The notes: generated by a model not told the origin, from the letters alone. 64,000 nt of DNA from Neobacillus niacini (GCF_023715785.1 NZ_JAMBOX010000014.1:1-64000), one strand, 5' to 3'; numbered from the stretch's first letter, positions 47,622-56,599 are shown. Translations and numbers: made by a program.

Positions 47622-48074
47622 TCATTTGTTTCCGACAAGCTCCTCCAGCTTCAAAGAAATCGCGTTGGCCATTTCTTTTACTGATTCGGGAAGCTGTGTT
47701 TCCAGTTTAGAATTCAGAGGCGCTGCCATTTTTCCATGAACATTTACGTCAAGGAAGCCGGTCAATCTTGTTTTGTTTGTATTCAAGGGCTTTGCCTCAA
47801 AAAAGCCTTCTCCAGAATATCTTTCACTTTTTCCCGTTAGAGTAAAACTAACTTTAGTGGGCTCTCTCCACTCGACTATATCAATAAGTAAACTAATTTT
47901 CTTTTTTAAGATGCCGATGTCGGTCTTAAACTCCCATGAGGATTGGCTCTCGGATAACTTTTCATGTTGGATATAATTCGGCACGAGCGGCGCCCAATTG
48001 TCCATATCCTTCACAAACCGCCAGATTACATCAATGGGTAAGTCCAGCTCTACTTGGTGTATTCCACTTGGCAT
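47622..48074 (-). CDS. SRPBCC/CoxG-like lipid-binding-fold protein
   Basis: 150 aa. START-like beta-sheet protein with LPIDVIWRFVKDMDNWAPLVP at the start and a long C-terminal helix (ESVKEMANAISLKLEELV), the pattern of the CoxG/SRPBCC family. Such proteins bind hydrophobic ligands or assist assembly of redox enzymes; no cox genes are nearby. A hairpin lies in its 5' leader (48100-48129). Confidence 0.8.
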   Translation of the reverse strand: MPSGIHQVELDLPIDVIWRFVKDMDNWAPLVPNYIQHEKLSESQSSWEFKTDIGILKKKISLLIDIVEWREPTKVSFTLTGKSERYSGEGFFEAKPLNTNKTRLTGFLDVNVHGKMAAPLNSKLETQLPESVKEMANAISLKLEELVGNK

Positions 48075-48099
48075 AGCTTCCCTCTCTCCTTTTCAAAGT

Positions 48100-48129
48100 A
48101 AAAGACCCTCAAGGCAGTGAAGGTCTTTT
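48100..48129 (-). terminator. Hairpin in the leader of the SRPBCC gene
   Basis: AAAAGACC pairs with GGTCTTTT, resembling a terminator or attenuator about 25 nt upstream of the start codon. No gene precedes it on the minus strand, so an attenuator role is possible. Confidence 0.45.
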
Positions 48130-48322
48130 GTAAAAGGTATATGATGAAAAGCAAGTTTGTAGAAGAATCGTTTTTTGATTCCCTCTTGTAAATTTTTGCC
48201 TCAGTCTTTTGATGGAGGAATCATACATATATTTAACCATTGTTTTTCCCAGATTCGTATTTTAAGATAGGAGAATGGATTCAATACTCTGAAAGTTCAG
48301 CAGTCTCTTGGGGGTAACTAGA

Positions 48323-48961
48323 TTGAAAATATTTCGCTACTGTTTATTTTTTGCCGGATTAACGTTGTTTGGCTTGGGTAATGCCATTGCGGTAAACGTG
48401 AAATTCCTTGGGCTCCATCCGTGGGAAGTGCTAAATGTTGCCCTATTTCAGCATTTTGGTCTAACCATCGGAACCTGGGGGGTAGTTTGCGGACTGGTTT
48501 TAATTATCATTTCCTTTTTTACTGCCCGGAAATATATCAATATCGGAACTTTTTTAAATGCGATCAGCATCGGGCCAATTATGGACTTTTTCCTGTGGCT
48601 CGACATCCTGCCGAAAGCGACCAACACATGGGTGGATTACATGATTCTCCTTTCCGGTATTGTAGTTACGGGGATTGGCGGCGGAATGTATGTGGCTGCA
48701 GGAATCGGTGCAGGGCCACGCGATGGCTTTATGCTTTCGATTTCAGACCGAACGAGATTGTCCGTCAGCCAAGCTCGGATGATCGTTGAAAGCTTGGTGC
48801 TTGTTGTTGGATTTTTGTTAGGCGGACCAGTGTTTATCGCCACTTTTGTGTACACATTTATCCAAAGCCCTGTTTTCCAGCGTTCTTTAACAATAATTAA
48901 GAATTTGGTAGAAACTTTGGAGAAAAAACATACTCAAACAAGGGAAGGGATTTATTTATAA
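48323..48961 (+). CDS. YczE/YitT-type membrane protein
   Basis: 212 aa, five or six membrane helices, resembling B. subtilis YczE. The conserved SIGPIMDFFLWLDILP and GIGAGPRDGFMLSISDRT segments are characteristic of that family. YczE influences surfactin production in B. subtilis; the molecular role is unknown. The TTG at 48323 was chosen because GGGGG lies 8 nt upstream; another TTG five codons earlier precedes the ribosome site. Confidence 0.85.
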   Translation: MKIFRYCLFFAGLTLFGLGNAIAVNVKFLGLHPWEVLNVALFQHFGLTIGTWGVVCGLVLIIISFFTARKYINIGTFLNAISIGPIMDFFLWLDILPKATNTWVDYMILLSGIVVTGIGGGMYVAAGIGAGPRDGFMLSISDRTRLSVSQARMIVESLVLVVGFLLGGPVFIATFVYTFIQSPVFQRSLTIIKNLVETLEKKHTQTREGIYL

Positions 48962-48963
48962 TT

Positions 48964-48991
48964 AAAAACTCGCCAACTTTGGCGAGTTTTT
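48964..48991. terminator. Bidirectional terminator
   Basis: AAAACTCGCC pairs perfectly with GGCGAGTTTT between the convergent YczE-like and YiiX-like genes. Confidence 0.9.
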
Positions 48992-48993
48992 AG

Positions 48994-49602
48994 TTATATA
49001 GCTTTCATTCGTTCTAGTATAATCTTGGTGTAAATTCTTCTCGGCACAGACTGCGGCTTTTCCTGTATCGTTTGCTTCCCACACACATAGGATGATAATT
49101 TTCCTTCGAAGAGCAATTCCAGTGAGGGTGATTCCTTAATATCATATGGTGTAATTAGCGATAGCGGCTTTTGTTCTGAAATAGGGACCCCCGATTCCTG
49201 TAATAATGCAGCGACAAAATGCGAGCAAAAGAAGGCGTTCTTTCGATTGTACTCTCTGTTCAGCATGACTGCGAACAAACCGATAAAGTTATATTTGTAA
49301 GCATGTTTATTTTCTTCCATCTTTTGAATTTTATCTTTGAGCTGAAGGAATTGTTGTTCCGTTAACGTGCAACAAAAAATGGCACAATCTGCATCGCGAA
49401 ACAAACCACTGCGGATATTCTCCTGGACAAACCCACCAAAAAACGGATTTCGCGGTTTTATTCTGCCAAAGCTATAGACTTTACTGAAATGATCGTCCAG
49501 GACAATTGATGCATGATTTAGCGGCTTTTTTGTATATAATTTTATTAATCTTGTTAAAATCGATCGAGTATCGGTAAGAAGTATATATACCTTCCTAGTC
49601 AT
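48994..49602 (-). CDS. YiiX/NlpC-P60-like permuted peptidase
   Basis: 202 aa. The order of a conserved LNHASIVLD (His30) before FFCSHFVA (Cys126) fits the circularly permuted papain-like YiiX/YebB group of NlpC/P60 enzymes, which act on peptides or lipid amides. No signal peptide was seen. The ATG at 49602 was chosen because GGGGGA lies about 8 nt upstream; an upstream extension of 33 codons lacks a ribosome site. The substrate is unknown. Confidence 0.7.
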   Translation of the reverse strand: MTRKVYILLTDTRSILTRLIKLYTKKPLNHASIVLDDHFSKVYSFGRIKPRNPFFGGFVQENIRSGLFRDADCAIFCCTLTEQQFLQLKDKIQKMEENKHAYKYNFIGLFAVMLNREYNRKNAFFCSHFVAALLQESGVPISEQKPLSLITPYDIKESPSLELLFEGKLSSYVCGKQTIQEKPQSVPRRIYTKIILERMKAI

Positions 49603-49782
49603 GACGGCTCCCCCTATTTCCATCTTCTCCTTTAAGTAAAGCTTATATTTTTTCCTGCCACTATCAAACAATCCCGGGAACGAAATTACTCTAAGTCTCA
49701 AGTCTGATATTTCAATCAGTTGTATATATAATGTAATGTAGTATATAATTTCGCTGTCAAACTGTCATTTTCCTTTTTATAT

Positions 49783-49806
49783 AAAAAGCCACTATTTTAA
49801 ATAGTG
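49783..49806 (-). terminator. Terminator of the nucleotidyltransferase gene
   Basis: CACTATTT pairs with AAATAGTG, followed on the minus strand by GCTTTTTAT. Confidence 0.8.
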
Positions 49807-49823
49807 ACTCGCGAATTGCCTTT

Positions 49824-50606
49824 TCAAGAAATTATTAACCCCCATATTTCGGTTAACGACTCCCGGAATAGTTCATCCAAGAGTGGAGTGATGTCCTGTT
49901 TTTCTACTGAAAGGGTCTTGGTGTAGTTTTCAATGCGGATGATTTCCTGTTCCAAGAAGTCATTGATCACCGTGATTTTGGGCTCGAGATTTAGTTCGTC
50001 TCCTTTCATTTTCCGTTCCAACAAGGTAAGAGTTTCCTGCTTTAGCTGCCCTTCCTCAAAGAGATCCTCCACTAATGCACGAAACTCAATAGGCGGAAAC
50101 GAGTTATGTTTTTCGATCCAGTTGCAGGCGAGAATCGGGCGCAGGACATAAAAGTATTTTTTAATTTTCACATATTCGGCCTGCAGGTAATCACGATAGT
50201 TCCTTTTTGCCATATTTAAATAATGATACAATGCGGATTGGGGCAAAAATACATTATTTTGGATTGCCGACATTTTGTCGGTCAATGAATAGGCTTGGTA
50301 ATACACAATACCGGAGTGCAGCCATTCCATCAACGGCGGATTAGACTTTTTAAACAACCTGAGCGCCTTCCGCAATTCCCAGCCGTTTATATCCAGCAAA
50401 TCGTTAATCGGCAGCTCAATGACATCACGTTTTTGATCAATCGATAAATACCACTCCGGCTTATGTACATAAAGGAAGCGGACATCATAGTCGCTGTCCT
50501 TCGAGGGAAATCCCCACGCCCTGCTCCCGGACTCGACGGCATAGCAAATTTTCACCTCATACTCCGTCTCTATTCGTTTTAGCTCGTCCAAAATTTTTAC
50601 TCTCAT
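49824..50606 (-). CDS. YcgL-like nucleotidyltransferase
   Basis: 260 aa. The polymerase-beta-type motif GSRAWGFPSKDSDYDVRF (27-44) gives the GS...DxD metal-binding core, and the rest resembles B. subtilis YcgL. The family probably transfers nucleotides to unknown proteins or RNAs; some members sit beside phage-defence or toxin systems, but none is visible here. Start ATG; no operon partner. Confidence 0.85.
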   Translation of the reverse strand: MRVKILDELKRIETEYEVKICYAVESGSRAWGFPSKDSDYDVRFLYVHKPEWYLSIDQKRDVIELPINDLLDINGWELRKALRLFKKSNPPLMEWLHSGIVYYQAYSLTDKMSAIQNNVFLPQSALYHYLNMAKRNYRDYLQAEYVKIKKYFYVLRPILACNWIEKHNSFPPIEFRALVEDLFEEGQLKQETLTLLERKMKGDELNLEPKITVINDFLEQEIIRIENYTKTLSVEKQDITPLLDELFRESLTEIWGLIIS

Positions 50607-50706
50607 TTAATCACTCCTAATAAAACGCAACAAGATTTATTCAATAATAATGGAAATGACCTAAGAACACCAAAAGCATTAACAGCCAAAAGTTTCCTAA
50701 AGGCCA

Positions 50707-50737
50707 AGAAGCCCCATCCGATATGGATAGGGCTTCT
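50707..50737 (-). terminator. Hairpin after the IDEAL-domain gene
   Basis: AGAAGCCC and ATCC pair with GGAT and GGGCTTCT. The T tract on the minus strand is weak, so termination is probable but not certain. Confidence 0.55.
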
Positions 50738-50766
50738 AATACCAATGACCGTCAGTTGATAATGAA

Positions 50767-50961
50767 TTAGCTGATCTTCTTGAGCTGCTCTGTTAATTTA
50801 AGGAACAGTTCCTTGTTCCCATCTAGTAATGTTTGGTCGATTTCCTCGCGGATTTTCTCCCTTTTAAATTCAAGAAGGGCATTGTTCAAGAACATCTCAG
50901 CAATAACAGAATCAGTGTTTTCATCCGAATGTTGTGGTGAATTTAGTAATTTTCTCTCCAT
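50767..50961 (-). CDS. IDEAL-domain protein
   Basis: 64 aa. The C-terminal half has the IDEAL-domain pattern (IAEMFLNNALLEFKREKIREEID, then LLDGNKELFLKLTEQL). The domain is found in small Bacillus proteins and in ComK-related and YpiB proteins; its function is unclear, perhaps protein-protein contact. The ATG at 50961 lies 9 nt after AAGGAG; a TTG three codons earlier abuts that site. Confidence 0.85.
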   Translation of the reverse strand: MERKLLNSPQHSDENTDSVIAEMFLNNALLEFKREKIREEIDQTLLDGNKELFLKLTEQLKKIS

Positions 50962-51061
50962 GGAAATCAACTCCTTAAGCTTTTTATTATTATACGATTA
51001 GTTTTCTAAAAATTCAAACACTTTATTCTGGAAATATTAAAAAAATTTTGTAAATAAAAAA

Positions 51062-51110
51062 GGGTGTCAGGCACCACTCGCGGACATTTGTCCTTCTGTG
51101 GTGGACACCC
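51062..51110. repeat. Palindromic GGTGTC...GACACC intergenic element
   Basis: A 49-bp imperfect palindrome with outer arms GGGTGTC/GACACCC and an inner part CACCAC...GTGGTG around CGGACATTTGTCC. I recall very similar short palindromes as dispersed repeats in Bacillaceae genomes. Here it also acts as the terminator of the ABC permease gene. Confidence 0.65.
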
Positions 51111-51120
51111 ATTCCTTACA

Positions 51121-51966
51121 TCAGTGAATCTGGCTTTCAAATAAGGCGTTTCGTTGATTGAATTTGGTGATGAGTTTTAACAGGAACGCGTTACCGATTA
51201 AGAATCCGGCGCCAATCAGCAGCAATACTAATGGGCTTAGGAAGAAAAATCCGCTTGCCTGGCTGACGATGATGCCGACAACTGGCAGTACCATCAAACC
51301 GCCGAACTGCTGGGCTTCCTGAAAGGATTTCACTCTTGCCGAAACCAATACATTCAGGACAATGTTGAACAATACAAGAGTCGGGATTACCCAAAACATT
51401 AATATCAGCCAGTTGGCATTGATAAATAGTACTTCTTTAAAATACGGGTAGGCAATGATATTCACAATCACCGCATTAAGCACAAAGGCAGCAAAGGTAA
51501 TCACTACAGATGGGATGAGTGAAGCAATTACCTTGCCGACAAATAATTCCGCTACCGAAATTGGGGCAAACAACAATGTTTCCAATGTGTTTCTTTCTTT
51601 TTCTCCAGCAAAGCTGTTAGACGAAGTGACCATCGAATTGATGATTGCCACTATCAAGAAAAACGGGATCATCATAAAGTTCAAAAAATAATAAACAGAT
51701 TTCAAACCGAGCGTCGGCAATGCCACTAATGTATCCCTCATATCAGAGTTAGGAAAGCTTTCGATAAAAGCATTTATTGGTTTCTCCAAATCCTTCGCCC
51801 CATCCGCAATCATGATTCCGGTATGAAGACCGAAGTATGAAAAGACGGCGGGGAATATAATACACAGTAATAATGGCAAAATAATCATGGGCACCCACAC
51901 CTTTTTGGATGAAAACGTCGCTTTTAAGTCCTTCCTGGCTATGGCGGAGATAATCTGCTTATTCAT
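51121..51966 (-). CDS. ABC transporter permease (ABC-2 type)
   Basis: 281 aa, about six helices, with a large extracytoplasmic loop after the first helix and FAGEKERNTLETLLFAPIS, the ABC-2/NatB-like signature. It probably forms an exporter with the ATPase encoded just upstream; the substrate could be sodium, a drug or a peptide. The ATG at 51966 overlaps the ATPase stop by 8 nt and has GAGGTGAG upstream. Confidence 0.85.
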   Translation of the reverse strand: MNKQIISAIARKDLKATFSSKKVWVPMIILPLLLCIIFPAVFSYFGLHTGIMIADGAKDLEKPINAFIESFPNSDMRDTLVALPTLGLKSVYYFLNFMMIPFFLIVAIINSMVTSSNSFAGEKERNTLETLLFAPISVAELFVGKVIASLIPSVVITFAAFVLNAVIVNIIAYPYFKEVLFINANWLILMFWVIPTLVLFNIVLNVLVSARVKSFQEAQQFGGLMVLPVVGIIVSQASGFFFLSPLVLLLIGAGFLIGNAFLLKLITKFNQRNALFESQIH

Positions 51967-52873
51967 GGCTCTCACCTCGTATCTTAAAGTAAAGGGCTTC
52001 CAGACTTCTGTTGGTGATTTCGCAGGAATGAACCCACGATTCATTCAGAATCCCCTGAAGCAGCCTAGTAATCTCCTCTTTTGCAGCCAATGTGAACTCA
52101 AGCTGTGTGGGACTTACCCTTATGTATGGATACCCGAGAAAATTCCTCGAATCAGCAGGCTGCAGGCCTGTTTCAACCATCAGCTTAATTTCAGACAAAT
52201 ATTTGTCCTCCAGCTCACTCCTGGTCCCCTTTTCGATAATGCGTCCTCCATTCAAAAACAGGAACGAATCGCAAATCGTTTCAAGCTGGTGAAGCACATG
52301 AGAACAAATGACAATGGTTACCTTTTCTTCTTCATTCACCTGTTTTAAATAATGGATTACATCATTGATTCCCTCAGGGTCCAAGCCGTTCGTCGGTTCA
52401 TCCAGAAACAGAAGCCGCGGCTTATGCAGCAATGCCTTAGCTAAAGTAATCCGCTTTTTCATCCCGGTAGAAAACGTCCCGACCAATTGGTCCTTTTTAT
52501 CAAGCATTTCAAATTGTTGGAGCAACTGCCGAATTCGCTTTGGGTCATATGCATTATAAACCCTAGAAAAAAACACGAGGTTGTCCCATGCACTCATATC
52601 ATGGTAGAGTGCGGCACTTTCCGTCACAATTCCCGCTCTTTTTCTAATTTCATCGCCATGGGTTTTTGGATCATAATCCATGACCTTCATCGTGCCGCTC
52701 GTGGCGTCAATCACCCCGTTAAGGAGCCTTATCATGGTTGTCTTGCCGGCCCCATTCGGACCGAGCAGACCATTTATGCTCCCCTCGCGAATGGTAAATG
52801 ACACATCCCGTAAAATTGGCCGTCCGGCGAACTCCTTTTCTACACCTAACGCCTCTACAATATCCAACCCCAC
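51959..52873 (-). CDS. ABC transporter ATP-binding protein
   Basis: 304 aa from the preferred GTG at 52873, which has GGGGGGA 7 nt upstream; an ATG 18 codons earlier has no ribosome site. Walker A GLLGPNGAGKTT, the signature FSTGMKKRITLAKALL, Walker B LLFLDEPTNGLDPEG and the H-loop CSHVLHQ are intact. It resembles NatA-type exporter ATPases with a C-terminal accessory domain. Operon with the permease. Confidence 0.9.
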   Translation of the reverse strand: MGLDIVEALGVEKEFAGRPILRDVSFTIREGSINGLLGPNGAGKTTMIRLLNGVIDATSGTMKVMDYDPKTHGDEIRKRAGIVTESAALYHDMSAWDNLVFFSRVYNAYDPKRIRQLLQQFEMLDKKDQLVGTFSTGMKKRITLAKALLHKPRLLFLDEPTNGLDPEGINDVIHYLKQVNEEEKVTIVICSHVLHQLETICDSFLFLNGGRIIEKGTRSELEDKYLSEIKLMVETGLQPADSRNFLGYPYIRVSPTQLEFTLAAKEEITRLLQGILNESWVHSCEITNRSLEALYFKIRGESHE

Positions 52874-53095
52874 CAATATTCCCCCCAACTTTATCTCTTT
52901 AGGCAGACTTTCGCCAATATTCTCCATTTTAGTTTAATATTATCAGATTTCTTGGAAATTCAGCATAATTTTTCAAAAAATTTTTAATTGCATCAAGAAA
53001 AGTTCATTTCGTAACCTATTATTTGCGGTTGTATTGTCCAAGTTTTGGGGAACAATAATTTCATCTATTTACTTAATTATTAGGAGGAAGGATTA

Positions 53096-53938
53096 ATGGC
53101 TGATGTACTCGCTGAATATAAGGCGGTAAATAACATTGATGTTTATTATGAATTTTATTCTAATCAAACAGCAGACAAAACCTTCGTCCTGCTGCATGGA
53201 TTTCTTTCATCCACCTTTACTTTTCGTCATTTAATCTCGTTGCTAAAAAAGGAATACCAGGTTTTGTCTGTTGATCTGCCCCCATTTGGAAAAAGTGCAA
53301 AATGCAGCCGTTATGTGTATTCCTATAAGAACTTGGCCCAAACCGTCATTGAACTAATCGAGACCCTTGGGTTAAGCAACATCATTTTTGTCGGGCATTC
53401 GATGGGAGGGCAAATTGTCTTAAATATTCTTAACCTGCGTCAAGAGCTCGCGGATAAGGCGATTCTGCTCTGTAGTTCGGCTTATCTGAAGCGTGCTAAG
53501 CTGCCGTTGATTTTGACAAGCTACCTTCCCTATTTTCACCGGTTTGTAAAATACTACTTTGCCAGAACAGGTGTGGAAAAAAATCTCCAAGCAGCATTAT
53601 ATAACCACTCGATTATTAATGATGAAATGATCCGCGGCTACCTTCAGCCGTTCTTGCAGGATGAAATCTTTGTCGCGCTTACCAGGATGATTCGTGACCG
53701 TGAGGGTGATCTGCCAGCTGATGTTATTAAAAAAATTGAAACACCGTGCCTGTTGATTTGGGGGGATCATGATAAATCAGTTCCGCTCCAGATTGGTGAA
53801 AAATTAAAAAATGACTTGGTCAACTCTGAACTTGTTATTTTAAAAGAAACTGGCCATGCCCTTCCAGAAGAGCGGCCGGATGAGGTCTTCCAATATATAA
53901 AAGGTTTTTTGGGGAAATTTCAAGCTGTACCAAATTAA
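53096..53938 (+). CDS. YugF-like alpha/beta hydrolase
   Basis: 280 aa. Alpha/beta hydrolase with oxyanion HGF, GHSMGG (Ser102), Asp in WGDHDKSVP and His in ETGHALPEE. It resembles B. subtilis YugF and the epoxide-hydrolase/MhpC branch. It is clearly different from the two PHA-locus hydrolases. AGGAGG precedes the ATG. The substrate is unknown. Confidence 0.85.
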   Translation: MADVLAEYKAVNNIDVYYEFYSNQTADKTFVLLHGFLSSTFTFRHLISLLKKEYQVLSVDLPPFGKSAKCSRYVYSYKNLAQTVIELIETLGLSNIIFVGHSMGGQIVLNILNLRQELADKAILLCSSAYLKRAKLPLILTSYLPYFHRFVKYYFARTGVEKNLQAALYNHSIINDEMIRGYLQPFLQDEIFVALTRMIRDREGDLPADVIKKIETPCLLIWGDHDKSVPLQIGEKLKNDLVNSELVILKETGHALPEERPDEVFQYIKGFLGKFQAVPN

Positions 53939-53973
53939 TTTCTCCCCTTATAACATGTTTAAGACTATGATAA

Positions 53974-54000
53974 AGGATGTCCATACATTACGGACATCCT
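53974..54000. terminator. Bidirectional terminator
   Basis: AGGATGTCC pairs with GGACATCCT between the convergent hydrolase and desR genes. Confidence 0.75.
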
Positions 54001-54022
54001 AATTTATTGGGCCAGAAGCACC

Positions 54023-54622
54023 CTATTTAAACCATCCTTTTTCTTTTGACTGGGTAATCGCTTCAATGCGGTTTTTAACCTCCAGTTTATCGAGGATGAT
54101 GGATATATAGTTCCGGACTGTGCCCGTTTTAATGCGGAGCTCCTCGGCGATTTCCTTCGTGTTTTTACCGTCTGCCACCAGCTCAAGCACTTCCCGTTCC
54201 CGGTCTGTCAGCGGATTCTCCTCCGCATAAACATCATCCATCAGTTCCGGTGCATAGATGCGCCTGCCTGCCATAACACTCCTGATTGAGCCTGCCAGTT
54301 CCTCACTTGGACTGTCCTTTAACAAATAACCGCTCACGCCTGCCTTTAAGGCCCGTTGAAAGTAACCGGAACGGGCAAATGTGGTTAATATAATCACCTT
54401 GCAGTCTGAGCCCTTTAACTCTTCAGCTGCCTCGAGCCCGCTTTTTCCTGGCATCTCGATGTCCATAATGCAGACATCAGGTTTCAGGCTTCTTACAAGG
54501 GCAACAGCTTCTTCCCCATTCGCTGCCTTGCCGACCACTTCCATATCATCTTCCAAATTTAGCAAGGAACCAAATGCACCTAGGAGCATTTTTTGATCCT
54601 CGGCAATGACAATCTTAATCAT
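54023..54622 (-). CDS. desR: Two-component response regulator DesR
   Basis: 199 aa NarL/LuxR-type regulator. The receiver has the phospho-acceptor Asp54 (CIMDIEMPGKSGLEAAEEL) and the C-terminal LuxR helix-turn-helix has NPLTDREREVLELVADGKNTKEIA. It matches B. subtilis DesR closely by eye. DesR activates the membrane-lipid desaturase gene in the cold. The ATG at 54622 is preferred over a TTG two codons earlier. It overlaps desK by 8 nt. Confidence 0.9.
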   Translation of the reverse strand: MIKIVIAEDQKMLLGAFGSLLNLEDDMEVVGKAANGEEAVALVRSLKPDVCIMDIEMPGKSGLEAAEELKGSDCKVIILTTFARSGYFQRALKAGVSGYLLKDSPSEELAGSIRSVMAGRRIYAPELMDDVYAEENPLTDREREVLELVADGKNTKEIAEELRIKTGTVRNYISIILDKLEVKNRIEAITQSKEKGWFK

Positions 54623-55757
54623 TTCCAATCCCTCTTTCCTGTCGAGGTGTTAATACGTTCGGCACTTTAATGATTAATTCCGTTCCATTCTTGGTATCCA
54701 AGTCCAAACTTCCATTTATAAATTCAAGCCGTTCTTTAATACCGACTAATCCATGGCCCCCTGCCAAGCGACCCGGGGTCCCCTTAAAAACACCATCATC
54801 CTTAATTGCCAGAAGAATCTCCCCGTTTGATTGCCCAATGGATATAAGACATGATTTCGCACCGCTATGTTTAACTACATTATTGACCGCTTCCTTTAGA
54901 CACATGCTTAACATATTTTCAGTAAACGGCGAGACATTTGCCGGTGAAAATTCTCCCTCGCACACCAAGCTAATTTGGGCCGCTCTAAGCATTTCTTTTA
55001 CCCGCTCGATTTCGTCCTTCAAGCGGATTCCCCGCATTGAGGAGACCATTTTTCTGACCTCGCTTAAAGCCGTCCGGGCAGTTTGCTGGACATCCTTAAG
55101 CTCACTCCGGGCCTGCTCGGGGTCTTTAGTAATTAACCTTCTGGCTAAATCGGATTTTAAGCCGATGAGGGAGAGCTTCTGCCCTAGTGTATCATGGAGG
55201 TCACGGGCAATCCGCTGCCGCTCCTCAATTTTTACCAGTTCGGCAATCCGTTTGTTGGCATCTTCCAGTTTCTCCTCAAGCTGGCCCCGTTCTTTCCGAT
55301 TATGAATGCTAAATGGGAGCAAAATCACACTGACCCAAGTAATCACAACAAACGGCAATTGCTGCAGAAATAATCTCTCATGCATGACAATGCTGTAGTT
55401 AATCGAGATGGTGGTACTTAATAAATGAATAAAATACAGGGTGAAAAAGGCAATCCGGTCTTTTATATTACCGAGAAAGTAAGCAAGGAAAAACGCAAAA
55501 TAAACATAGCTGAACAGGCTTGTCGCCGTAATCGATATCCCGATCAAGATCAGCGTCCAGAAGTATACAAGCCAGCCTTTTGAAATAAAGGCAATTCGAT
55601 AAAGGATAAAAAACGTTAGCGTGAGTAAAATTCCCACCACAATCTGAGCGGTACTCGGAGCCTGAAAGATAAAGTAAAACGGCAAGATACAAAGAATTGT
55701 CCAAATGTAGGGGGCAATCCCATTATTTTTTTGGAATGTCAAATATCTTTTAATCAT
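54615..55757 (-). CDS. desK: Membrane-thickness sensor kinase DesK
   Basis: 380 aa. About five N-terminal helices (1-150) sense membrane thickness. They are followed by a HisKA_3 domain with His188 in EERQRIARDLHDTLGQKL and an HATPase domain (MCLKEAVNNVVKHSGAK, GGHGLVGIKERLEF). Very similar to B. subtilis DesK by eye. The ATG at 55757 has GAGGG 8 nt upstream; seven in-frame codons before it are not coding. The des desaturase that precedes desK in B. subtilis is absent; phaP2 is there instead. Confidence 0.9.
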   Translation of the reverse strand: MIKRYLTFQKNNGIAPYIWTILCILPFYFIFQAPSTAQIVVGILLTLTFFILYRIAFISKGWLVYFWTLILIGISITATSLFSYVYFAFFLAYFLGNIKDRIAFFTLYFIHLLSTTISINYSIVMHERLFLQQLPFVVITWVSVILLPFSIHNRKERGQLEEKLEDANKRIAELVKIEERQRIARDLHDTLGQKLSLIGLKSDLARRLITKDPEQARSELKDVQQTARTALSEVRKMVSSMRGIRLKDEIERVKEMLRAAQISLVCEGEFSPANVSPFTENMLSMCLKEAVNNVVKHSGAKSCLISIGQSNGEILLAIKDDGVFKGTPGRLAGGHGLVGIKERLEFINGSLDLDTKNGTELIIKVPNVLTPRQERGIGND

Positions 55758-55820
55758 GTTTGGGCCCTCTTTTTTCACTTTAATCCTTACCCTATATCAT
55801 ATCTAAAATTCACCTAAAAG

Positions 55821-55857
55821 AAAAACCCCAAAGCCCTGATGGACAATGGAGTTTTTT
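55821..55857 (-). terminator. Terminator of phaP2
   Basis: AACCCCA pairs with TGGAGTT (with a wobble), followed on the minus strand by a T run. It separates phaP2 from desK. Confidence 0.6.
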
Positions 55858-55863
55858 CATAAA

Positions 55864-56406
55864 TTATTTTACTAAAACTTTAAAGCTGTCTTCAACACGA
55901 TTTACCAACTTTTGGTTGCTTTCTCTTGCCAGCTTTACATATTCGTCAGTAACCTGCTGCCATCCTTGGCGACGCTCTCTAGAAACTTTAATATAATTCT
56001 CGCTGCCTTCGATAAAATTGTTTTCCAAACGGGCAATTAAATCTAGTCCTGCGGCAATTGGAGCTGCAGCCAACTGCTCAAAACGCTCAGAAACCTCACC
56101 CAACTGCTCCTTAACTTCTGGGCTGACAACCTGTTTTGCCTCTCCATTTTTACTGAGTCTGCCGGAAACACCCTTTACCAATTCACTATTTGTCTTTCTG
56201 TAGGTTTGAAAAAGGTTGCCCAGTGAAAATCTGAATTCTTGATTGAATTTCACCACTTCTTTAACGGCATCCAGATAAGCTTCCTCCCTTTGTTCACGAA
56301 GCTGTCTTGCACGATCTACCGATTGTTCGTATTGATTCCAAAGCGTATCTACGAATTGGTTTTCCCGAACTTCAGCCTGTCCATCTTGCTTTGATGGTGC
56401 ACCCAT
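55864..56406 (-). CDS. phaP: Phasin PhaP paralogue (locus II)
   Basis: 180 aa, paralogue of the locus I phasin: FVDTLWNQYEQSVDRARQLRE, EEAYLDAVKEVVKFNQEFR and the C-terminal RQGWQQVTDEYVKLARESN all align. Expected to coat PHA granules. The ATG at 56406 has AAAGGAGGA upstream; the longer open frame lacks one. It is monocistronic: phaQ is missing, although the promoter/operator copied from locus I is present at about 56470-56499. Confidence 0.88.
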   Translation of the reverse strand: MGAPSKQDGQAEVRENQFVDTLWNQYEQSVDRARQLREQREEAYLDAVKEVVKFNQEFRFSLGNLFQTYRKTNSELVKGVSGRLSKNGEAKQVVSPEVKEQLGEVSERFEQLAAAPIAAGLDLIARLENNFIEGSENYIKVSRERRQGWQQVTDEYVKLARESNQKLVNRVEDSFKVLVK

Positions 56407-56469
56407 TTTTATTCCTCCTTTAATTACTTGTAGATATGATGTAGTCAATCGATGCTAGTCTATATATGT

Positions 56470-56499
56470 AATTTACACCTATATGTAATATTCTGTCAA
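56470..56499 (-). promoter_or_regulatory. phaP2 promoter with PhaQ-type operator copy
   Basis: TTGACA (complement of 56494-56499) is 16 nt upstream of TGTAAA (complement of 56472-56477), and TTACA-N6-TGTAA covers the spacer and -10. The 39-bp block (56462-56500) matches 38282-38320 at all but a few positions. Confidence 0.65.
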
Positions 56500-56599
56500 C
56501 CTCGATTATATAATAAAGTACTCAGAATATTTTTATATGTTTATACAGTCTAAATGATGGGAAGATAAGGTATTAAATTATCACTGGGAGGAATGAAGT

